A DNA stretch of 64,000 nt. It comes from a candidate division BRC1 bacterium ADurb.Bin183 (GTDB lineage: Bacteria; Sumerlaeota; Sumerlaeia; MWCT01). Positions 7,965 to 16,329 of this stretch are shown here, piece by piece (position 1 is the first letter of the stretch; every line of letters starts with the position of its first letter). The notes beneath the pieces are model-generated. The model saw nothing but the letters and a program-made list of their open reading frames with translations. It had not been told where the DNA came from and did not search any database. The position numbers and the translations under genes are program-made. The stretch lies in NCBI GenBank assembly GCA_002070185.1, contig MWCT01000002.1:62001-126000 (forward strand), in the 5' to 3' direction.

Positions 7965-9554
7965 TTATTTTTCATGAAACACCTGCGATGAATAATAATA
8001 AAGAATAGTGTCCTTTTCTTTCCAAGCGCCGCGGGGCAACCCTGCCTTGCGGCATATTCCTTCAAGGAATTGTTCGCGATTCCAGCCCTGCTCGACCGGC
8101 ACTTGTGGGAGGAGCAGTCCGCGATTCCAACCTTTTTCAATGATAAGCCCATGCTTGCCGACAATAATATCGTTTATGTCTTTGAGGCGGCGTTGCGGGG
8201 TATTGATAGATATTTCGATGCGAATTCGCGGGACTTCGGCGGCTTCAACGGGCGGGAAGCGCGGGTCGCGGAAGGCGGCGCTGTATGTGTTATCCATCAC
8301 GGCTTCATAAATGGGTGCGATTGCCTCCACATGTCCGATGCATCCGCGCAGTTCGCCGTCTTTGGTCAATGTGACAAAGAGGCGCGATTTTTGTTTAAGG
8401 CTGGGCGTCAGGTCATATTTTGAGATGTCGGGTTTAAATTTGCGGTCTTTGACAATTTCATGGAGGTAATCGCGGGAGAGACGGAGGAGGGTTTGTTGCT
8501 CGGTTTCGGTGAGAATGGGCGGATCCGGCTCTTCGTCGGTTTTTTCAATTTTGGGTTTGACCTCTGTATCCATTTTTTTCTCCTCTTCGTTTTTGGGTTT
8601 TGGTTCCTCTGACTGCGCGGGGGCGGTAAAAATCACCGCGCCATAGCCGACTGTTAAATGGGCATAATCGCCGCTTTTATCTGCGCTTGTGTAATATTGC
8701 AAGATTTCGCCTTTTGCGCCGCCTTGCTTTTTGAGGATTCGCAGGAGGAGTTCAACGGGGTTGCGTCCGCAAATAGTTGCTCCGGTGCGGTTGATATACT
8801 CCCGAAAACCGTCCGCATCCGCGCTTGCCATGATTTCGAGGGCGTCTTTGTCCAGTTTGTGGATTTTTGCCGCCAGTTCTTTTCCTTTCAGCCCTTCAAA
8901 GGGCGAATAATCATAAGCAAAACCGTAGTGGGTAAGGTCTGTGCTGGCGACGAAAAGGGTGTCCTTGTCCATATAAGGGTAAAGGATATCAACAGCTTTG
9001 TTCATGGTTTCTTTGTTGAGAGAATCCACAAGGAGGGAGACCATTTTGAAATCTTTGACGGTTTTTTGGAGGAAGGGGATTTGGTTTTCGTCGGAGTGTT
9101 CGCGCATATGGATGGCGGGCGCGGATATAAAAACGTCGCTGTGGCTAAGCAGTTCCTCTGCCATTTTTTTATCAATGGGGACGGTTCCCAACGGTGTTTC
9201 GTAGCCTTCAACAGGCAGAAGGGATATTTTGCCAAATCCGCTGAGAGAGTGGCTGAAGGCAAGGATGATGACACGTTTATAGGAATGCCCTTCAAGTTGG
9301 CGATAGGCGGCAGCCATAACAGGCGCGGCGTTTTTGTAGCCGGCATGGGGGGAGATGAGGGCGATTGGGCTTCCGGCGGTTTCTTTTTTCTTTGCCTCAT
9401 TGAGATAGCCGTCAATGGCGGCGCTCAGTTCCTGTTTTCCGGCGGGGAACCAAAAACCGGCGCCGGAACAGGGGTGGATATCTTCCGCCCGAATAGACAA
9501 AAAAAGGGCGTTCATCAGGAGGCTGGCAAGATATATGTAAAGAGTATTGCGCAT
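7965..9554 (-). CDS. Exported Memo-AMMECR1 fusion (AmmeMemoRadiSam components B and A)
   Basis: Residues 1-23 form a signal peptide (LYIYLASLLMNALFLSIRA), so the protein should leave the cytoplasm. Residues about 27-315 are the Memo/MEMO1 domain, with the metal-site residues visible: H70 (ISPHAGY), H102, H153/E156 (EHSDENQ), D206 and H209 (STDLTHYG) and C262 (ICGRN). A Lys/Glu-rich linker (about 315-345) leads to an AMMECR1 domain with LRGCIGH, AAFRDPRFPP and LLLPQVPVE. In other genomes these parts are usually separate or fused without a secretion signal and occur with a radical SAM partner, which is not adjacent here. Function is unsettled; human MEMO1 binds iron or copper. It lies alone, divergent from accB. 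Confidence 0.88.
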   Translation of the reverse strand: MRNTLYIYLASLLMNALFLSIRAEDIHPCSGAGFWFPAGKQELSAAIDGYLNEAKKKETAGSPIALISPHAGYKNAAPVMAAAYRQLEGHSYKRVIILAFSHSLSGFGKISLLPVEGYETPLGTVPIDKKMAEELLSHSDVFISAPAIHMREHSDENQIPFLQKTVKDFKMVSLLVDSLNKETMNKAVDILYPYMDKDTLFVASTDLTHYGFAYDYSPFEGLKGKELAAKIHKLDKDALEIMASADADGFREYINRTGATICGRNPVELLLRILKKQGGAKGEILQYYTSADKSGDYAHLTVGYGAVIFTAPAQSEEPKPKNEEEKKMDTEVKPKIEKTDEEPDPPILTETEQQTLLRLSRDYLHEIVKDRKFKPDISKYDLTPSLKQKSRLFVTLTKDGELRGCIGHVEAIAPIYEAVMDNTYSAAFRDPRFPPVEAAEVPRIRIEISINTPQRRLKDINDIIVGKHGLIIEKGWNRGLLLPQVPVEQGWNREQFLEGICRKAGLPRGAWKEKDTILYYYSSQVFHEK

Positions 9555-9756
9555 TTTTTCACCTCTTAAAACAGGGGGATTTTTTTTATCAGTGTTATTA
9601 AATTTCTTATCAGAAGGTCTGGCTGGCGCTCAACTTATTTTTTTATCAAATTGCTTGACTTCATATTTGCAGGTAAGGAGGCTCATTTTGTTTTATTATA
9701 TGAGAGCGAGAATATTGCTTTATCCCTGATTATTTTTTTTATGGGAGATTGGTTCC

Positions 9757-10380
9757 ATGGTGAAACGAACAACGAATCCGAAAACTGCTCTGAAAGCGAA
9801 TCAAAAAGCGCCGAGCGTCAAACCGGCAGCTGTCCCAAAGCCAGCCGCCGGCGATGAGCGCTGGACGCTTGAATCCATCAAATCGCTTGTCGCATTCATC
9901 AATGAGCAAAAAGTCCAGCAGTTTGATCTTGAACTCGGAGAGTTCAAAATCCACGTGACATCTCAGTATTATATGGGAAAAGAATCCAATAGGATGCCAT
10001 CTTTTATGCCGATGATGCCGCAAATAGCTAATACCGTTCTGCCGGCGGCGCCGGAGCCTGTTCCCGCCGCGCCGGCGGTTGAGAAGGAGGCGCCGCAGGC
10101 GGTTGCACCAGTTGCCGAAAAGAAAAAAGAGGATAATTATACAGAAATCAAATCTCCGATGGTAGGCACCTTTTACCGCGCGCCGTCGCCGGAATCTCCG
10201 CCTTACGTTGAGGTTGGGGATCATGTAAATGCCGAAACGGTTCTTTGTATCGTGGAAGCTATGAAGCTCATGAACGAGATAAAAGCGGAAATGCGAGGAC
10301 AGATTATGGAAATCCTCGTGGAGAATGGTCAGCCTGTGGAATACGGGCAGCCGATGTTCAAGGTCAAACCATCGGTGTAA
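9757..10380 (+). CDS. accB: Biotin carboxyl carrier protein of acetyl-CoA carboxylase
   Basis: The C-terminal biotinyl domain is complete, with [10 protein letters not shown]170 is the biotin acceptor. Upstream are a Pro/Ala-rich linker and an N-terminal region ([20 protein letters not shown]) typical of bacterial AccB, which binds AccC. The start is the ATG at 9757 with GGGAGA ahead of it. It is 207 aa, slightly longer than the E. coli form because of the N-terminal Lys/Ala/Pro extension. accC follows 53 bp later. The product carries carboxyl groups between biotin carboxylase and carboxyltransferase in the first step of fatty acid synthesis. Confidence 0.95.
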   Translation: MVKRTTNPKTALKANQKAPSVKPAAVPKPAAGDERWTLESIKSLVAFINEQKVQQFDLELGEFKIHVTSQYYMGKESNRMPSFMPMMPQIANTVLPAAPEPVPAAPAVEKEAPQAVAPVAEKKKEDNYTEIKSPMVGTFYRAPSPESPPYVEVGDHVNAETVLCIVEAMKLMNEIKAEMRGQIMEILVENGQPVEYGQPMFKVKPSV

Positions 10381-10384
10381 GGCG

Positions 10385-10405
10385 CGGACGCCATATGCGC
10401 GTCCG
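10385..10405 (+). promoter_or_regulatory. Hairpin in the accB-accC gap
   Basis: CGGACGC (10385-10391) pairs perfectly with GCGTCCG (10399-10405) around a 7-nt loop. It is followed by AGTTATTTTTAG, an interrupted T-run. It could partly terminate or stabilise the accB message so that carrier protein exceeds carboxylase, or just end accB. Confidence 0.4.
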
Positions 10406-10433
10406 AGTTATTTTTAGCGCAAGGTGAGCCAAC

Positions 10434-11801
10434 GTGTTCAGTAAGATATTGATAGCCAACCGGGGGGAAATAGCGCTGCGAATCATTCGCGCGTGCCGTG
10501 AGTTAGGGGCGCGCACTGTGGCGGTTTTTTCCAAAGCGGATGAAGATTCGCTGCATGTGCGGTTTGCGGACGAGGATATCTGCATCGGTCCGCCGCCAAG
10601 CACGGAGAGTTATCTGAATATTACGCGGATTATCAGCGCCGCGGAGATTACGGATTCAGAGGCGATTCATCCGGGATATGGATTTCTCGCGGAGAATGCC
10701 CGTTTTGCCGAGATTTGCCGCGAGTGCAAAATCAAATTTATCGGACCTTCGCCGGAAGCCATCAAGAAAATGGGTGACAAATCCGAAGCCAAACGCACGA
10801 TGAAAGAGGCGGGGGTTCCGGTCATTCCCGGCAGCGACGGCGTAGTCAAAACAACCGGGGAGGCGCAGCAAATCGCTCGCGAAATCGGGTACCCGGTTAT
10901 TATCAAGGCATCCGCCGGCGGAGGAGGGCGCGGCATGCGCATCGCCCATACGGAAGCCAGTCTGGTGACAGGTTTTCTGACCGCTCGGAGCGAGGCGGAA
11001 TCTGCCTTTGGCAATCCCGATGTGTATATCGAAAAGTATGAAGAGCATCCAAGACATATAGAAATTCAGATTCTGGGCGACGAGTATGGCAACGTCATCC
11101 ATCTGGGCGAGCGCGACTGTTCCATCCAGAGGCGCCATCAGAAGCTAGTTGAGGAATCTCCCAGCCCCGCCATTAGCGAGAAGCTGCGTTCGGAGATGGG
11201 CGAGGCGGCGGTAGCGGCAGCTCGGGCAATAAATTATTCCGGCGCTGGAACGGTAGAGTTTCTTTTGACGCCATCAGGCGAATTTTATTTCATGGAAATG
11301 AACACTCGTATTCAGGTGGAGCACCCCGTCACGGAATTTGTCACGGGCATTGATATTGTCCGCGAGATGATTTGCATTGCGGCAGGGGAAAAACTCAGCA
11401 TCAAACAGGAGGATGTCAAATTCACCGGACACGCTATCGAGGCGCGCATCAATGCGGAGGATCCCGATAGGAATTTTATGCCATGTCCCGGAACCATCTC
11501 CACCTATCATGCGGCTGGGGGACCGGGCATCCGCGTGGACAGCCATGTTTATGAGGATTATGTCATTCCTCCCAATTATGATTCGATGATAGCAAAATTG
11601 ATTGCGTGGGATGTGGATCGCGCTTCTTGCATCCGTCGGCTGGATCGCGCGCTTGATGAGTTCATCATCGAAGGCGTTAAAACAACCATCCCCATGCACA
11701 AGCGTATATTGCAGAATCCGGATTTTCTTAAAGGGAAATATGACACCAGGTTTTTGGAAAAGGCGTTTGAGCAAAAAAAGAAAAAAGGGAAAAAGGGTTA
11801 A
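10434..11801 (+). CDS. accC: Biotin carboxylase subunit of acetyl-CoA carboxylase
   Basis: At 455 aa this is full length. The ATP-grasp features are present: the N-terminal [21 protein letters not shown], the glycine-rich ATP loop [10 protein letters not shown], the [12 protein letters not shown] segment and the catalytic [14 protein letters not shown]. The start is a GTG at 10434 with AAGGTGAG upstream. It carboxylates the biotin of AccB using ATP and bicarbonate. The C-terminus ends in a Lys-rich tail (KKKKGKKG). The accA/accD carboxyltransferase genes are not in this window. The Asp23 gene follows with a 44 bp gap. Confidence 0.96.
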   Translation: MFSKILIANRGEIALRIIRACRELGARTVAVFSKADEDSLHVRFADEDICIGPPPSTESYLNITRIISAAEITDSEAIHPGYGFLAENARFAEICRECKIKFIGPSPEAIKKMGDKSEAKRTMKEAGVPVIPGSDGVVKTTGEAQQIAREIGYPVIIKASAGGGGRGMRIAHTEASLVTGFLTARSEAESAFGNPDVYIEKYEEHPRHIEIQILGDEYGNVIHLGERDCSIQRRHQKLVEESPSPAISEKLRSEMGEAAVAAARAINYSGAGTVEFLLTPSGEFYFMEMNTRIQVEHPVTEFVTGIDIVREMICIAAGEKLSIKQEDVKFTGHAIEARINAEDPDRNFMPCPGTISTYHAAGGPGIRVDSHVYEDYVIPPNYDSMIAKLIAWDVDRASCIRRLDRALDEFIIEGVKTTIPMHKRILQNPDFLKGKYDTRFLEKAFEQKKKKGKKG

Positions 11802-11845
11802 AAATCCGGTAATATGTGTTAGATGTCAGAAAGGAGGCGCTTTTT

Positions 11846-12208
11846 ATGGTTCAGGAAAAAAACGTTGGGGAAGTCAGCATAGAGAATTCCGTTATTGCAA
11901 CCATTGCAACAGTGGCTTCGCAGGAAGTTGACGGCGTTCTGAGTCTGGGCGGCAAGTTTTCGCTTGGCGAGCTCCTCGGCATGAAGGATACCGAACGCGG
12001 CGTGAAGGTTGAGATTCAGGGAAATACAGCCATTATTGATATGGCGGTTAAGATTGAATATGGGCGCAATATGTATGAGGCGGCGCGGGAGCTTCAAAAA
12101 AAAGTGCAGGATGTTGTAAACAGCATGACAGGCATGGAAGTTGTCGTGAATGTGAAAATCAACGGCGTTATCATGAAGGAAAAAGCCCTCCGCGAAAAAA
12201 GCGAGTGA
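11846..12208 (+). CDS. Asp23/Gls24 family envelope stress protein
   Basis: The 120 aa product is an Asp23 domain (VGEVSIENSVIATIATVAS, then NMYEAARELQKKVQDVVNSMTGM and VVNVKINGVIM). The start at ATG 11846 is set by AAGGAGG (11831-11837) eight bases upstream; the longer frame from 11816 lacks such a signal. In Firmicutes an Asp23 paralogue (YqhY) is encoded beside accBC and affects acetyl-CoA carboxylase activity, and Asp23 proteins are held at the membrane by AmaP. Both partners flank this gene here, so a regulatory link between membrane lipid supply and an Asp23 membrane layer is likely, though inferred. Confidence 0.88.
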   Translation: MVQEKNVGEVSIENSVIATIATVASQEVDGVLSLGGKFSLGELLGMKDTERGVKVEIQGNTAIIDMAVKIEYGRNMYEAARELQKKVQDVVNSMTGMEVVVNVKINGVIMKEKALREKSE

Positions 12209-12272
12209 CAAACCCGAACCTTCGGACGGATTGTTTTTTCGCAACACGTTTTTTAAATGAAAGGAGCCAGCG

Positions 12273-12941
12273 ATGTTTAAGGCGTTAAAAAGGATTGTTC
12301 TGGGGCTGATGCTGGTCATCCTGTTTGCGGCGGGTATATATCTTCTAATCCCTTTTATGCCCTCCTTCCTTTATGAGCAGTTGTCCGAATATTATTATTA
12401 TGAGGACGAGCAGGGGATTTTCATCGCCGGCATGCTCATGGTTCTCCTGCCGCTTTTTTATCTCCTTTTTTCTTCGCGGAGCCGGCGCAAAAGCGCTGAT
12501 TATACTATCAAGGGCAAAAACGGCGATTCCATCATTTCGGATGCTTCGATACACAAATCTTTGGTCAGCGCCATTAAAACAATCCCAACGGTGGTCAAGG
12601 TCAAACCGATTATCAAATATCTCAACGGCTCGATTCATGTGACTCTGGTCACATACATCCGTCTGAATCAGTATATCCCCAACATCTGCGAAAGGATTCG
12701 CCAGCGTGCGCACAGCACGCTGACGGGGGTGCTGGGGATTGACCGCGTTGAGCCGATAAATGTAAAAATACAGGATGTTCATCTTTCGCAGCCGCCGCTT
12801 GTTGAGCGTATCAAAAGCGGCGCGCAGCAGCCAACCGGAGGGGCTTCCAAAACGCTGGAAAAATCCGCCGAAAAAACTGCGGTGCCAAAAGCTTCGGAGA
12901 CGCCGAAACCTCCTGCGCCGCAAAAGCCTTTGGAGAAATAA
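12273..12941 (+). CDS. AmaP-like membrane anchor for the Asp23 protein
   Basis: Two N-terminal membrane helices (IVLGLMLVILFAAGIYLLI and GIFIAGMLMVLLPLFYLLF) are followed by a soluble domain with the AmaP-type segment SIHKSLVSAIKTIPTVVKVKP and a C-terminal Pro/Lys-rich tail (from about 185). A good Shine-Dalgarno (AAAGGAG) precedes ATG 12273. It is 64 bp downstream of the Asp23 gene and closes the accB-accC-asp23-amaP unit. AmaP family proteins recruit Asp23 to the inner membrane. The tail is unusual and may be a flexible linker to other partners. Confidence 0.8.
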   Translation: MFKALKRIVLGLMLVILFAAGIYLLIPFMPSFLYEQLSEYYYYEDEQGIFIAGMLMVLLPLFYLLFSSRSRRKSADYTIKGKNGDSIISDASIHKSLVSAIKTIPTVVKVKPIIKYLNGSIHVTLVTYIRLNQYIPNICERIRQRAHSTLTGVLGIDRVEPINVKIQDVHLSQPPLVERIKSGAQQPTGGASKTLEKSAEKTAVPKASETPKPPAPQKPLEK

Positions 12942-12957
12942 TCAGCTCCGCACGGTA

Positions 12958-14016
12958 TTATTTTTTCTTTTCTGTTTTTTCCTGCCGAACGACAAAAAAA
13001 GTATATAGAATCATTATCGCTAACGCGGCAAGGCTTAATAACAGCCTTTGGGAGAATTGTTGCGAGCGGGCAAAGGCAAACGCAAAAAATCCGCATAAAA
13101 CATAGGTGATAAAGACAAGTCGAAGAACGGCGGGGTGGGTCCAACCGGCAATCAAAAGACGCTGATAAAGATGAGAGCGGTGCGCCTGCATGATATTTTC
13201 TCCGCGCAAAAGCCGCCATATAAGCGTGAAAAGGACATCATAAATAAAGGGCAACAGGAGAATCGCTGAGGCGCCGAATGGGAATTTCACGGGGTTATCG
13301 TTATGCAGAAAAAGGGGGACAACCGCAATCACGTAGCCCAGAAACTGGCTTCCGCAATCGCCCATGAATGTCCGCGCGGGGGTCAAGTTAAAAATCAAGA
13401 ATCCGATTAATGCCCCCGCCAGCAAAACAAACAGACGCATCACCGGAAAGATAACACTCTCGCCCGCTATAATAGCGAGAAAAATCACAACCACAAGGGC
13501 AAACGTTCCCGCCATTCCGTTCATGCCATCCATGAAATTGAAGGCGTTTATCACAAGCAAAACCCAAAGAAATGCGAGCGCCGCGCCCAAAGCGGGGCTG
13601 GGTATCAGTCCGGCAAAAAGGGCGATAGAATGGATTCTCATCCCCAGAAAGACGGGGACGATAGAGCATATCATTTGCAAAAAAAGTTTCACGGTGGGAT
13701 TCAAACCTTTGAGGTCGTCCATCAAACCAAAAAAGAAACAGATTGAGCCGCCTACGATGATAGAATCTAAAAGGACTAAACAGTTTTCGTCCATATTCTG
13801 GCAATTGCGAAGCAGGCAAAGGCAGCTTGCCACAAGCAGAGGCGCGAAAAAGCCGAATCCGCCAAGGCGCGGCGTGGGCACGGAATGGGAACTGCGCGCG
13901 CCGGGGAAATCTTTTATGCGGAGCCACTGAGCCAGAATAATGGACAGTTTTGTAAAAATCCAACCTGCAACCACGCCGACGAATAAAATGAGAATAAGGG
14001 GCATTTCGTTTTTCAC
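12958..14016 (-). CDS. MraY/WecA-family undecaprenyl-phosphate sugar-1-phosphate transferase
   Basis: A 352 aa polytopic protein with about ten hydrophobic helices. Family motifs seen: RSSHSVPTPRLGG after the first helices, the Asp pair in FFGLMDDLKGLNP, NAFNFMDGMNGMAG, FMGDCGSQFLGY, and the late cytoplasmic loop HRSHLYQRLL. These match WecA/TagO-type enzymes that transfer a sugar-1-phosphate from a UDP-sugar to undecaprenyl phosphate, starting O-antigen, enterobacterial common antigen or similar glycan. The substrate is not decided by sequence. It converges on amaP with 16 bp between stops, with no clear terminator. Confidence 0.88.
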   Translation of the reverse strand: MKNEMPLILILFVGVVAGWIFTKLSIILAQWLRIKDFPGARSSHSVPTPRLGGFGFFAPLLVASCLCLLRNCQNMDENCLVLLDSIIVGGSICFFFGLMDDLKGLNPTVKLFLQMICSIVPVFLGMRIHSIALFAGLIPSPALGAALAFLWVLLVINAFNFMDGMNGMAGTFALVVVIFLAIIAGESVIFPVMRLFVLLAGALIGFLIFNLTPARTFMGDCGSQFLGYVIAVVPLFLHNDNPVKFPFGASAILLLPFIYDVLFTLIWRLLRGENIMQAHRSHLYQRLLIAGWTHPAVLRLVFITYVLCGFFAFAFARSQQFSQRLLLSLAALAIMILYTFFVVRQEKTEKKK

Positions 14017-14035
14017 TCCGATAAATTTTCAGCGG

Positions 14036-15295
14036 CTACCTCAACGGTTCTCCAAAGAATGTGAGGTAAAGCCATCGGGAATAATTTTCAAATTCTTCTT
14101 CGCTATCGAAACGCCGCGGTTCCGCCAGATTTTTTTCCAGCATTTCTTTAAGCGGCGGACTCACGTGGGGGTTTTTCACAAATCGAGCCAGCGTTTTTAC
14201 CAGATTCAAAAAATTGGTTTCGCCAAAATGGTCATAAGGAATTCCGGAAGCTTTATAGTTAAATGTGGTATCCCAGAGGCGCAAACGCAAAAGCGGCTCG
14301 TTGAGGCAGATATCAAGGACTTTTTTATGGGTCTGTCCGGCTCTTTGAAGGCGGATGCTGCCGGCAGCCATCATGCGAATATTTCCCCATGCGAGGATCT
14401 TTTTTTCGCTTTCTGAAATAATCTGGAAATGCCGTTTGGAAAAAAGCCATGTGTGAATCTCCATCGGTTCGGGAATCTGTGTCTTGGGGTCTTCTTTCAC
14501 AATGCGAATGCCTTGAGAAATATTGAGGAAGCGGTTTTGCAGCATTTGGGCGTCGTATCGGCTGACATGCTCAAAGAGGATTCCTTTTCCGAATCGAATG
14601 CGCCGTTCCGCCGCCTCAGGCGGAATTTGCAGATATTCGGAGCATAGTTCGATTGTTTTGACAAAGTGGATGCGGCGTCCGAACGCCAGCATGATTGTAT
14701 AGAGGGTTTCCGGTTTTTTTTGCGCCTGTTTTTGAGCCTCTGCGGCGGAGATCTCTTCCGCTTTTTTCAATGGGATAATATTCCCCTTTTCGTCAATGCG
14801 GTCTGCCGGCACAAAAATTTTAGTTATATCTCCGGTTTGAGCGTCGAAGATGGAACTTGCGTCACGAGATGAAGGCAGCGGAGGTTTGGGAACGGGCGCA
14901 TGGCGTTTTGGGGAGAGGGGCGGCGTTGGCGCATGCGGGGGCAATGGATCGGTTTTTGGGGCGGCATGTTGCCAATCCGAAGATGGACTGGGCGGCGCAG
15001 ATGCGGCGGGGATGCGGGTTTTATGCGGCGGCTCTTTATCAATCGGTATTGGCGTGGCGTCCTCGATGATAATCGCATTTTTTCTTGATGAGGGCGTTCT
15101 CGAGGATGAGGGGCGGGATGGCGTTTCGGATTGGGTTTTATGTTGATGTTGCGATTCTTTTGGGGCGCCGGGGAAAAAAATAGTATCCAGCTCTTCCGGG
15201 CTGATTTCAGCAATTTGCTCGCGTTCCAATTCAATCGGACGAAAATGTTCCGGCTCGGGGAAAACACCGCCTTTTTCAAAAATATCTTTTTTCAT
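14036..15295 (-). CDS. Uncharacterised protein with Pro-rich N-terminal half
   Basis: I do not recognise this family. Residues about 35-160 are low complexity, rich in Pro, Ser, Arg and Lys (for example RPSSSRTPSSRKNA). From about 185 to 419 there is a folded-looking alpha/beta region with FGRRIHFVKTIELCSEYLQ, an Ile-Pro-rich stretch, and a C-terminus of charged helices (FLNLVKTLARFVKNP, EEEFENYSRWLYLTFF). No signal peptide or membrane helix is seen, so it is probably cytoplasmic. It lies 19 bp upstream of the WecA-type gene on the same strand, suggesting co-expression, and is divergent from yicC. The disordered half with a compact C-terminus could be a scaffold or regulator; this is a guess. 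Confidence 0.6.
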   Translation of the reverse strand: MKKDIFEKGGVFPEPEHFRPIELEREQIAEISPEELDTIFFPGAPKESQHQHKTQSETPSRPSSSRTPSSRKNAIIIEDATPIPIDKEPPHKTRIPAASAPPSPSSDWQHAAPKTDPLPPHAPTPPLSPKRHAPVPKPPLPSSRDASSIFDAQTGDITKIFVPADRIDEKGNIIPLKKAEEISAAEAQKQAQKKPETLYTIMLAFGRRIHFVKTIELCSEYLQIPPEAAERRIRFGKGILFEHVSRYDAQMLQNRFLNISQGIRIVKEDPKTQIPEPMEIHTWLFSKRHFQIISESEKKILAWGNIRMMAAGSIRLQRAGQTHKKVLDICLNEPLLRLRLWDTTFNYKASGIPYDHFGETNFLNLVKTLARFVKNPHVSPPLKEMLEKNLAEPRRFDSEEEFENYSRWLYLTFFGEPLR

Positions 15296-15321
15296 AATCT
15301 ATGTTTTGATTCTTTTTATAC

Positions 15322-15349
15322 TGGACATCTTTTCAAAAACACATATTAT
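15322..15349 (+). promoter_or_regulatory. Candidate sigma-70 promoter of yicC
   Basis: TGGACA (15322-15327) and TATTAT (15344-15349) are each one mismatch from consensus with a 16-bp spacer. The yicC start is 53 bp downstream of the -10. Confidence 0.45.
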
Positions 15350-15401
15350 TTTCTACCAGATTGCTCGGGAATCATTCAATATAAATTTAAGGAGAAATCG
15401 C

Positions 15402-16292
15402 ATGATTCGCAGCATGACGGGATTCGGCGCCGCGCAGACTGAGGGAACGATGGGTGTTTTTTCGGTGGAAATAAAAAGCGTCAACAACCGTTTTTTGGAG
15501 TTCGGTTTCCGCATGCCTTCGAGTCTTTCCAGAGTGGAGATGGATTTGCGGGAATTGCTCGGCGGGACGCTCAAGCGCGGACGCGTTGAGGTTTCCATTC
15601 GCTGGATGCCCCGCGGGGAAATGCTCCCCTCTCTTGAAATCAACCGCCCCCTCATAAAAAAAATCGCACGGGAAATCAGGGAATGCGCAGATAACCTTAA
15701 TCTTGAACCCATTATCTCCGCTGCGGATCTTTTAAGCATCCCCAATATTTTTATCGAAACTCCCGCCACGATTGACGACAAGGAGTTGTGGGAGAATCTT
15801 AAAACCGCAACAGCCAAGGCGCTTGCTGAGATTCAACGGTTTCGGGAGCGCGAGGGCGCGCGCCTTTCCCATGAGCTGGACATTTTAATATCGGAGCTGA
15901 ATGAAAATCGAAAACAAATCATGTCAAGAAAAGACGTTGTCCTTTTTGCTTTTCGCAATCGTCTCATGAAAAAAATAGAGGAATTCAACAAATCCGGCAG
16001 CGCGCCGATAGATTTGGCTCGGCTCGACGCTGAGGTGTTAATTTATGCGGACAAGTCCGATATTTCCGAAGAGTTGGCGCGGCTGGATTCTCATATTGGA
16101 GCGTTCCGCGAACTGATTACAACGGATACCGGCGAACCGGCGGGGCGTCCGCTTGAGTTTTTGTGTCAGGAAATGCTGCGCGAGGTCAACACCATGGGAA
16201 GCAAATCGCATGATACGGCGCTTGCCAATCATGTGCTGAGCATGAAGAATATCTTAGAGAAGGTTCGCGAGCAGATTCAGAATATCGAATAG
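15402..16292 (+). CDS. yicC: YicC family endoribonuclease
   Basis: The 296 aa product begins with the hallmark MIRSMTGFG and continues FSVEIKSVNNRFLEFGFRMP; the C-terminal DUF1732 part ends EMLREVNTMGSKSHDTALAN. The start is ATG 15402 because AAGGAG (15389-15394) lies seven bases upstream; the frame open from 15306 has no such site. E. coli YicC is an endoribonuclease implicated in sRNA turnover. In many bacteria it sits next to gmk and rpoZ; that context is absent here and the neighbours on both sides are on the other strand, so it is monocistronic. Confidence 0.93.
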   Translation: MIRSMTGFGAAQTEGTMGVFSVEIKSVNNRFLEFGFRMPSSLSRVEMDLRELLGGTLKRGRVEVSIRWMPRGEMLPSLEINRPLIKKIAREIRECADNLNLEPIISAADLLSIPNIFIETPATIDDKELWENLKTATAKALAEIQRFREREGARLSHELDILISELNENRKQIMSRKDVVLFAFRNRLMKKIEEFNKSGSAPIDLARLDAEVLIYADKSDISEELARLDSHIGAFRELITTDTGEPAGRPLEFLCQEMLREVNTMGSKSHDTALANHVLSMKNILEKVREQIQNIE

Positions 16293-16329
16293 TATGACGC
16301 GGGCAATGCCGGCGCAGACGGGCAACCAT

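Noticed and set aside
8658..9569. 303-codon plus-strand frame opposite the Memo-AMMECR1 gene
   Set aside because: Exact antisense shadow of a well-supported gene; no ribosome site and no family similarity.
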